Assembly (NCBI GenBank): GCA_045590195.1
Contig: JAZNQN010000013.1
Span: 1 to 57,392, forward strand
Length of the DNA stretch: 57,392 bases
Source: JAZNQN01 sp045590195
Lineage (GTDB): Bacteria; Bacillota; Clostridia; UMGS1883; UMGS1540
Direction of reading: 5' to 3'
Part shown: positions 52,387-57,392 of the stretch, one piece after another
How positions within the stretch are numbered: the first letter of the stretch is position 1
Layout of the letters: every line of letters starts with the position of its first letter
Program-made: the position numbers and the translations under genes
The notes under the pieces: generated by a model
What the model was told of the DNA's origin: nothing
Database searches by the model: none
The model's input: only the letters and a program-made list of their open reading frames with translations

Positions 52387-54162
52387 ATGATTTTTCCAAT
52401 TCCAAAGTACGAAGAATACAGAGAGGGTACATATGCTCTTAAAGAGTATAGTGATACCATTGAACTTATTGAACTTTATGAAAAGTATAAAAACGGAAAT
52501 AACGACGTTGCATTTAAAAACATTTCTGCTTTTGACGAAGAAGAATATCGTATTTTAATCAACGAAAATGGTATTTTAATTGAAACTTCTACAGAAGTAG
52601 GTAAATTTAGGGCTATTTCTTCACTTCGTCAGCTTTTAAAGGAATATAAAGATAAACTTCCATATTCTGAAATACACGATAAGCCTGACTTTAAAAGAAG
52701 AAGCTATATGCTTGATGTAAGCCGTTGCAGAATTCCAAAGGTTGAAATTATTGAAAAATATATTGATCTTCTTGCTGACCTTAAATATAACGAGTTTCAG
52801 CTTTATTTTGAAAGCTTTTGCTTCAAATTCCCTGAATTTCCTGAGTACACAAGAGATTTCGATTGTTTGACTCCTGAAGATATTATGCACCTTGATAAAT
52901 ATTGTAAGGAAAGATTTATTGACCTTCAGGCAAACCAAAACTGTTTTGGTCATATGGGCACATGGCTCAGGCAGGAAGAATTTAAGCATCTTGGAGTTGG
53001 TTATTGCGAAGGGCAGAGAACCGGAACAATTAACATTTTGCATCCTGAAACAATAAAATTTGTTGAAAAACTTTTTGATTCAGTACTTCCATATTTTTCG
53101 TCCGAGTATGTAAATATTGGCATGGATGAGGCTATGGGACTTGGCAGATTTGAACTTGAAGAAATTTGCAAAGAAAAAGGCAGCGCTATGGTATTTATGG
53201 ACTATCTTAATCAGGTTGCAGACCTTATTAAGCGTAAATACAATAAAAAAGTAATGTTCTGGGCTGACATGGTTTTCGATGCACGCGAAGAATTCAAATA
53301 CATTCCTGAAGGCGCTTTTGCTCTTAACTGGGGTTATGACGAGAGAAAAACTGTTATGATGGAGAGAAGATGTATTGGTCTTGCTGAGCGAAATGTTCCT
53401 TACTATGTTTGCCCCGGTAACTGCGTATGGCTTAGCGTTACAGGCAGATACGATGTTATGCAGCTCAATGTTCAGTCCTGTGCTGAAATGGGTAGAAGAC
53501 ATGGGGCAGAGGGCTATATGCTTACTGACTGGGGATGTGGAGAAGGCCATATGCATAATCCTATTCAGAGCCTTCCGGCACTCGCTCTTGCGGCTCAATA
53601 CGCTTGGAATGTTGGCGAAGAACAAAACGGCGGTAATTTTAAAGTTCCATATAAAAAAGCCGCTCATAAATATATTAACGACTATTTCTTCGGTGGCGTA
53701 GATGTTTGTGAACATATTTACAGAATGCAGCAGTACTATTTGCTCGAGCCTGAAAGAATCCACTCTTCTACATACTGTGGTTTCAGCTTCAGAATGCCAC
53801 TTTCAGAGTCAGAAAAACCCGGATTTTTTGATTTTAAAAATCATGAACCATTTTATTTTGACAATGTAATCAGTTATGTTACTAAAGAAATCGAAGAAGT
53901 TTCAAAGCTCGATTTTGATGAAATGTGGAAACGTCAGTTCCTGGTAAATGCCAATATGGTTTTATTTTCTGCACACCTTGCAAAAATTCGTATGGGCATA
54001 AAATATGACAAAAGTGAGCTTAATTATCTTATCGATTTTTGTGATGAAATAACCAAAGAACATACTGATATTTGGCTGCAGCTTAACTATGAAGAAGGAT
54101 TGGATGACTTTGTATCACAGCTTAATTCTCTTAAAGAGCAGCTTATTGAAATGGCAAAATAA
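52387..54162 (+). CDS. GH20-like beta-N-acetylhexosaminidase, cytoplasmic
   Basis: The protein has 591 residues and no signal peptide. An N-terminal alpha/beta domain (1-110, with FRAISSLRQLL) precedes a TIM barrel opening with KRRSYMLDVSRCR. The catalytic Asp-Glu pair is seen in NIGMDEA, Asp247-Glu248, matching the GH20 substrate-assisted pair. It would release terminal N-acetylhexosamines from imported oligomers. TTTTTAGGAGG precedes the ATG. Its neighbours, a larger GH-like protein and secreted lyase, suggest one catabolic locus. Confidence 0.8.
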   Translation: MIFPIPKYEEYREGTYALKEYSDTIELIELYEKYKNGNNDVAFKNISAFDEEEYRILINENGILIETSTEVGKFRAISSLRQLLKEYKDKLPYSEIHDKPDFKRRSYMLDVSRCRIPKVEIIEKYIDLLADLKYNEFQLYFESFCFKFPEFPEYTRDFDCLTPEDIMHLDKYCKERFIDLQANQNCFGHMGTWLRQEEFKHLGVGYCEGQRTGTINILHPETIKFVEKLFDSVLPYFSSEYVNIGMDEAMGLGRFELEEICKEKGSAMVFMDYLNQVADLIKRKYNKKVMFWADMVFDAREEFKYIPEGAFALNWGYDERKTVMMERRCIGLAERNVPYYVCPGNCVWLSVTGRYDVMQLNVQSCAEMGRRHGAEGYMLTDWGCGEGHMHNPIQSLPALALAAQYAWNVGEEQNGGNFKVPYKKAAHKYINDYFFGGVDVCEHIYRMQQYYLLEPERIHSSTYCGFSFRMPLSESEKPGFFDFKNHEPFYFDNVISYVTKEIEEVSKLDFDEMWKRQFLVNANMVLFSAHLAKIRMGIKYDKSELNYLIDFCDEITKEHTDIWLQLNYEEGLDDFVSQLNSLKEQLIEMAK

Positions 54163-54180
54163 TTTTAGTGAGGTACAATT

Positions 54181-56649
54181 ATGTCTTTTATTAAAGAAGC
54201 AACAAAAGGCAAAAAATTAAATATTCCTCATTTTCCAACGAAATTTCAGGCTCTTATATTCAGATTGTGGGATATGGTGCCGTGTGCTAAAATCGCCGAG
54301 GTATTAAAAACCTCGGCGATTAACATAGAAAAATGTGCTATGGATATGGGGCTTAGAAAACAGGGGAATACCGATATCTGGCTTGAAAGAGGATATATTT
54401 CTATTCTAAAAGCTGTTTGGAATTTGCTGCCGTATGAGCAGATTTTTGAGCTTTTAAACTGGGATGCGGAACGCCTTGAGTATGTGCTCAAAGAAGAAGA
54501 TTTTTTATGGGTTAAGCTTGGGGAAAAGGGCGAATGTGAAAATGTGTATTATAGAGAACTTACTGAAGAAGAAATAATTCATACCCGAAAAATCAAAGAA
54601 ACATATTTGAGAGAAATTTCTCCACTGGAAAACGATAAAAATGCTTCTCCTTTTGATTTTTTCAGTAGTAACCGCACTCTCTTAAATAATAAAAACGAAA
54701 AAGAAGTTTTGGTTAGCTCTGATTGGACAATAGAGTTTTACGGAAGAGAAGAACTTAAAATTTATGTAGAAGATTTTAAAAAGTTCGCTCTCAAATACGG
54801 TATTATTTTTTCGAATAATAGCGATAAGAAAATTACTCTTCGCCTTGATGCAGATGTAGATGACGAAGAATACAGAGAAATTAGTTTTGAAAGCAATTTA
54901 ATTGACATTAACGCTTCTCATCCGTTTGGTGTTTTAAGGGGTTTGTATGACGTTAAAAACCTCGTGGAAAAAGCAGGAGGTTTTGCTTTTAACAAGCAAA
55001 GAAAAATTTTTAAAACTAAAGTTAAAACAAGAATTGTTTACCCTTTCTGTGCACTTTATGCCGATATTCTTGATAAAGATATAAATATTTCTTTTCCTGA
55101 TGAAATGCTTGAGGAATACGCTAAAATTGGAATTAACGGACTTTGGTTTCAGGGCGTACTTTATAAAATACTGCCTTTTCCTTTCGATGAAACATTAAGC
55201 GAAGGCTGGGAAGAAAGAATTGCAAAGCTTAGAGCAATAACCGAGAAATGCGAGCGCTATGGTATTAAAATATATATGTATTTAAATGAGCCTCGTGATA
55301 TGCCGCTTTCATTTTTTGATAAGTATCCGCATCTTAAAGGCGCATCACAAAAACCCGGCGTTGCTTGCCTTTGTTCTTCACATCCTGATACACATAAGTA
55401 TTTAAGCGATGCGCTTAAAATGCTTTGTACATCAGTTCCAAAGATTGGCGGATTTATAAATATTACTCAGTCTGAAAACTGTGTTTTGTGCTATTCAAGG
55501 GGAGTGGATAAGTCGAGATTTTCTCATATTCAAACAGAAGAATGCCCCGTTTGTAAAAACAAAGATGCTTCGGATGTTACTGCGGCTATTATAAAAACTA
55601 TGGCAGATGCTGTAAGTGAAGTTGATAATAAAATTAAATTTTTTGAGTTTACCTGGGCTTGGGAAAATGATTTTTGCGACCAATATGAAAAGCTTTTAGA
55701 TCTTTTGCCAAAAAACGTTATTGCTTTGCAAGTTAGTGAAGATAAAATACCTATTGAAAGAGGCGGAATCAAAGGCGAGGTTGCTGATTACTCACTTTCT
55801 GTTGTAGGTCCCGGAGAAACAGCAAAAAAACTTTGGAAAAAAGTTAAAGAAAATGGTATAGAAACCGCGGCAAAGGTTCAGATAAATACTTCGTGGGAGT
55901 GCTCTACAGCACCGTTTTTACCGGTATATGAAAATGTGATAGAACATATGAAAAACCTGGTCGATATGGGAATAGAGCATATGATGCTTTCGTGGACTTT
56001 AGGCGGATATATGTCTGACAACATTAAAATTGCGTCGGCTTTCTTCTTTGATAGCGGAGATGATGATTTTTATGATAGCTTTCTTAAATCGGAGTATGGC
56101 GAACATTGTGAAAATGTTAAAAAGGCCGTAAAGTGCTTTTGTAACGGATTTGCCGAATATCCTTTTGCTCATCAAAGTATTTATGAAGGTCCTTCAAATA
56201 CGGGTGCAGGAAACTTGCTTTTTCCGGAAAAAAGCGGTTTTTCTTCTACGATGACCGGTTTTGCTTATGACGACCTTGACAGATGGAGAAATATTTATCC
56301 TCGTGAAGTATACTACAATCAATATAAAAAGCTTTGTAAAAAATGGGAAGAAGGGCTTAAATTTATAAAAACTATGCCCGTATGCGATTTTTACGATATG
56401 GCTTTTTATGGTTACACTTTGTTTAAAGCGTCAGAAAATCAGATACGTTACTATATTCTTCGCGATAGTGGCGCAAGCAAAGAAGAAATGAAAGAAATAG
56501 TAAAATCTGAAAAAGAATTGGCAATTTGTGCACTTGAAATTATGCTCAGAAACAGCAGTATTGGTTTCGAAGCAACAAATCACTATTATGTAACAAAAGC
56601 CATGCTTAGTGAAAAAATTATTCAGTGTGATTATTTACTTTCAGAATAA
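54181..56649 (+). CDS. Large GH20-like glycosidase homologue with helical N-terminus
   Basis: The protein has 822 residues and no signal peptide. Residues 1-125 contain two helix-turn-helix-like units (VPCAKIAEVLKTSAINIEKCAMDMGL and LLPYEQIFELLNWDAERLEYVL). An alpha/beta domain follows (about 175-280), ending in HPFGVLRGLYDVKNLV, which resembles the N-terminal domain of GH20 and GH67 enzymes. Then comes a TIM barrel (about 280-640) with a CxxC pair CPVC and FEFTWAWEND. I cannot assign the catalytic residues with confidence. It follows the GH20-like gene by 18 bases and probably acts on the same substrate. Confidence 0.65.
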   Translation: MSFIKEATKGKKLNIPHFPTKFQALIFRLWDMVPCAKIAEVLKTSAINIEKCAMDMGLRKQGNTDIWLERGYISILKAVWNLLPYEQIFELLNWDAERLEYVLKEEDFLWVKLGEKGECENVYYRELTEEEIIHTRKIKETYLREISPLENDKNASPFDFFSSNRTLLNNKNEKEVLVSSDWTIEFYGREELKIYVEDFKKFALKYGIIFSNNSDKKITLRLDADVDDEEYREISFESNLIDINASHPFGVLRGLYDVKNLVEKAGGFAFNKQRKIFKTKVKTRIVYPFCALYADILDKDINISFPDEMLEEYAKIGINGLWFQGVLYKILPFPFDETLSEGWEERIAKLRAITEKCERYGIKIYMYLNEPRDMPLSFFDKYPHLKGASQKPGVACLCSSHPDTHKYLSDALKMLCTSVPKIGGFINITQSENCVLCYSRGVDKSRFSHIQTEECPVCKNKDASDVTAAIIKTMADAVSEVDNKIKFFEFTWAWENDFCDQYEKLLDLLPKNVIALQVSEDKIPIERGGIKGEVADYSLSVVGPGETAKKLWKKVKENGIETAAKVQINTSWECSTAPFLPVYENVIEHMKNLVDMGIEHMMLSWTLGGYMSDNIKIASAFFFDSGDDDFYDSFLKSEYGEHCENVKKAVKCFCNGFAEYPFAHQSIYEGPSNTGAGNLLFPEKSGFSSTMTGFAYDDLDRWRNIYPREVYYNQYKKLCKKWEEGLKFIKTMPVCDFYDMAFYGYTLFKASENQIRYYILRDSGASKEEMKEIVKSEKELAICALEIMLRNSSIGFEATNHYYVTKAMLSEKIIQCDYLLSE

Positions 56650-56669
56650 AAATAAATTTAGGGGTTTTT

Positions 56670-57197
56670 ATGTACACTAGTATTATATCTCAGATTTGCG
56701 GGATAATTGTTTGCATTGCAGCAATTGTTTCGATGCAGCTTAAAAATGTAAAGTACATACTTGTCTGTCAGCTTATCTGCAACGGACTCGGTGCGCTTAG
56801 CTATGTTCTTGACGGTGGATTTACTGGTTGCGGTATATATTTAATAGCTATTCTTCAATCGGTTGTTTACTACTTGTTAAGACAAAAGCAAAAAAACACT
56901 CCTGCGCTATTGTCGGTATGTTTTGGAGTAGCATATTTAATTTGTTCTTTGGTACTATTTAAAGACTATCGTGATATGTTCTCAATGGTTGCGGCATTAA
57001 CTTGTGCGGCAGCATTATCACAGTCAAAATCGTCAATGTATAGATTTTTTATGCTTTTAAATGGAGCAATATGGCTAACTTACGATGTAACAATTGGTGC
57101 CGCACTTGGTATGGCGGTTTCCCATATTGTAACTACTTTATCAGCTGCATTTGGTATTATAAGGCTTGATATTAAAAAAAGAAGTAGCGTGAAATAA
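56670..57197 (+). CDS. YgjV-like inner membrane protein, second copy
   Basis: The protein has 175 residues with five to six membrane helices. It shares the layout of the protein at 6127: an N-terminal helix pair, YVLDGGFTGCGIYLIAILQSVVYYLL against a similar segment there, and NGAIWLTYD near the C-terminus. The family has no established function. It follows the GH-like gene by 20 bases, so co-transcription with the glycosidase genes is likely. Confidence 0.7.
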   Translation: MYTSIISQICGIIVCIAAIVSMQLKNVKYILVCQLICNGLGALSYVLDGGFTGCGIYLIAILQSVVYYLLRQKQKNTPALLSVCFGVAYLICSLVLFKDYRDMFSMVAALTCAAALSQSKSSMYRFFMLLNGAIWLTYDVTIGAALGMAVSHIVTTLSAAFGIIRLDIKKRSSVK

Positions 57198-57209
57198 TTG
57201 GAGGTAGTC

Positions 57210-57392
57210 ATGAATACACCAAAAATAAACTTTGGCGAAATAATTTACAGGGAACATGAAGGAGCAAATTCTTTCGCTACAAGTATTGCCAATGTTTCAA
57301 AAAACAATTTTCTATCTTACATAAAAAGTGTTGAAAGCTTAAATTTCAAGCTCTTTGAAGAACATAGTTTTGGTGATGCATTATTTAGAACA
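57210..57392 (+). CDS. Unidentified gene, cut by the window end
   Basis: An open frame begins at the ATG at 57210, with TTGGAGGTAG 6 bases upstream, and runs 61 codons to the edge without a stop. The visible part is soluble, with no signal peptide or membrane helix, and contains FGEIIYREHEGANSF near the start. No family is recognised from this fragment. It is probably in the same operon as the genes from 52387. Confidence 0.75.
   Translation, partial: MNTPKINFGEIIYREHEGANSFATSIANVSKNNFLSYIKSVESLNFKLFEEHSFGDALFRT

Noticed and set aside
53080..53763. 227-residue minus-strand frame opposite the GH20-like gene
   Set aside because: The sense strand has a full glycosidase with catalytic pair; the antisense frame has no recognisable domain.

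Overview
The window comes from a low-GC Gram-positive bacterium, most likely an uncultured member of class Clostridia (Bacillota). Supporting signs are: sigma-A type promoters with near-consensus boxes and 17-base spacers; strong GGAGG ribosome sites; frequent TTG starts; the Firmicute gene order pyrH-frr-uppS-cdsA-dxr-rseP, nusB-xseA-xseB-ispA and dnaG-rpoD-trmK; S-layer homology proteins; GTP-type PEP carboxykinase; and thiamin salvage through ThiW. No rRNA, tRNA or CRISPR array was seen.

Layout. 1-2180 looks like the right end of an integrated element. It holds a secreted leucine-rich-repeat protein, a perfect 20-bp inverted repeat, and a terminal segment resembling a guaA-type attachment site. 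2240-7508 is an accessory metabolic stretch: a Gfo/Idh/MocA oxidoreductase, an acyltransferase with a zinc-ribbon membrane protein, an SGNH hydrolase, a YgjV-like membrane protein and a FliB-like protein. 7486-10744 is a thiamin salvage operon, thiW-thiM-thiE-thiD, led by a TPP riboswitch with its own terminator and then a second leader that resembles only part of a TPP aptamer. 10743-16304 (minus strand) carries a flavodoxin, a tRNA dihydrouridine synthase, a metallophosphatase, an EEP-family nuclease, rlmD and an AraC regulator. A 25-codon leftover of an rlmD 3' end lies between the phosphatase and dus, which suggests an old integration at the rlmD hotspot. 16386-18984 holds an ECF sigma factor with its anti-sigma factor, convergent with rodA.

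19138-35212 is a long housekeeping run on the plus strand: nucleotide and lipid-carrier synthesis, isoprenoids, the site-2 protease, exonuclease VII, dNTPase, primase, the main sigma factor, RNA methyltransferases, an esterase and an N-acetylhexosamine-kinase-like gene. pckG follows with its own promoter. It is separated from a convergent minus-strand operon (oligopeptide-type binding lipoprotein, DUF1015, engB, lipoprotein, SLOG protein) by a 308-base element with 34-bp terminal inverted repeats.

41805-57392 is an accessory carbohydrate and cell-surface region. It starts with an oxidoreductase behind a probable attenuator leader. Two SLH proteins follow, then a heparinase-like secreted enzyme with a discoidin-type domain, another secreted protein, a cytoplasmic GH20-like enzyme, an unusual large GH-like protein, a second YgjV-like protein and a gene cut by the window edge. 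Together these look like a system for trimming a polysaccharide or glycosaminoglycan at the surface and digesting amino-sugar oligomers inside; the NahK-like kinase elsewhere in the window would fit the same catabolism. The most interesting signals are the second thiamin leader, the rlmD integration scar with its two-gene cargo, the guaA-like end, the inverted-repeat element after pckG, and the leader before 41962.
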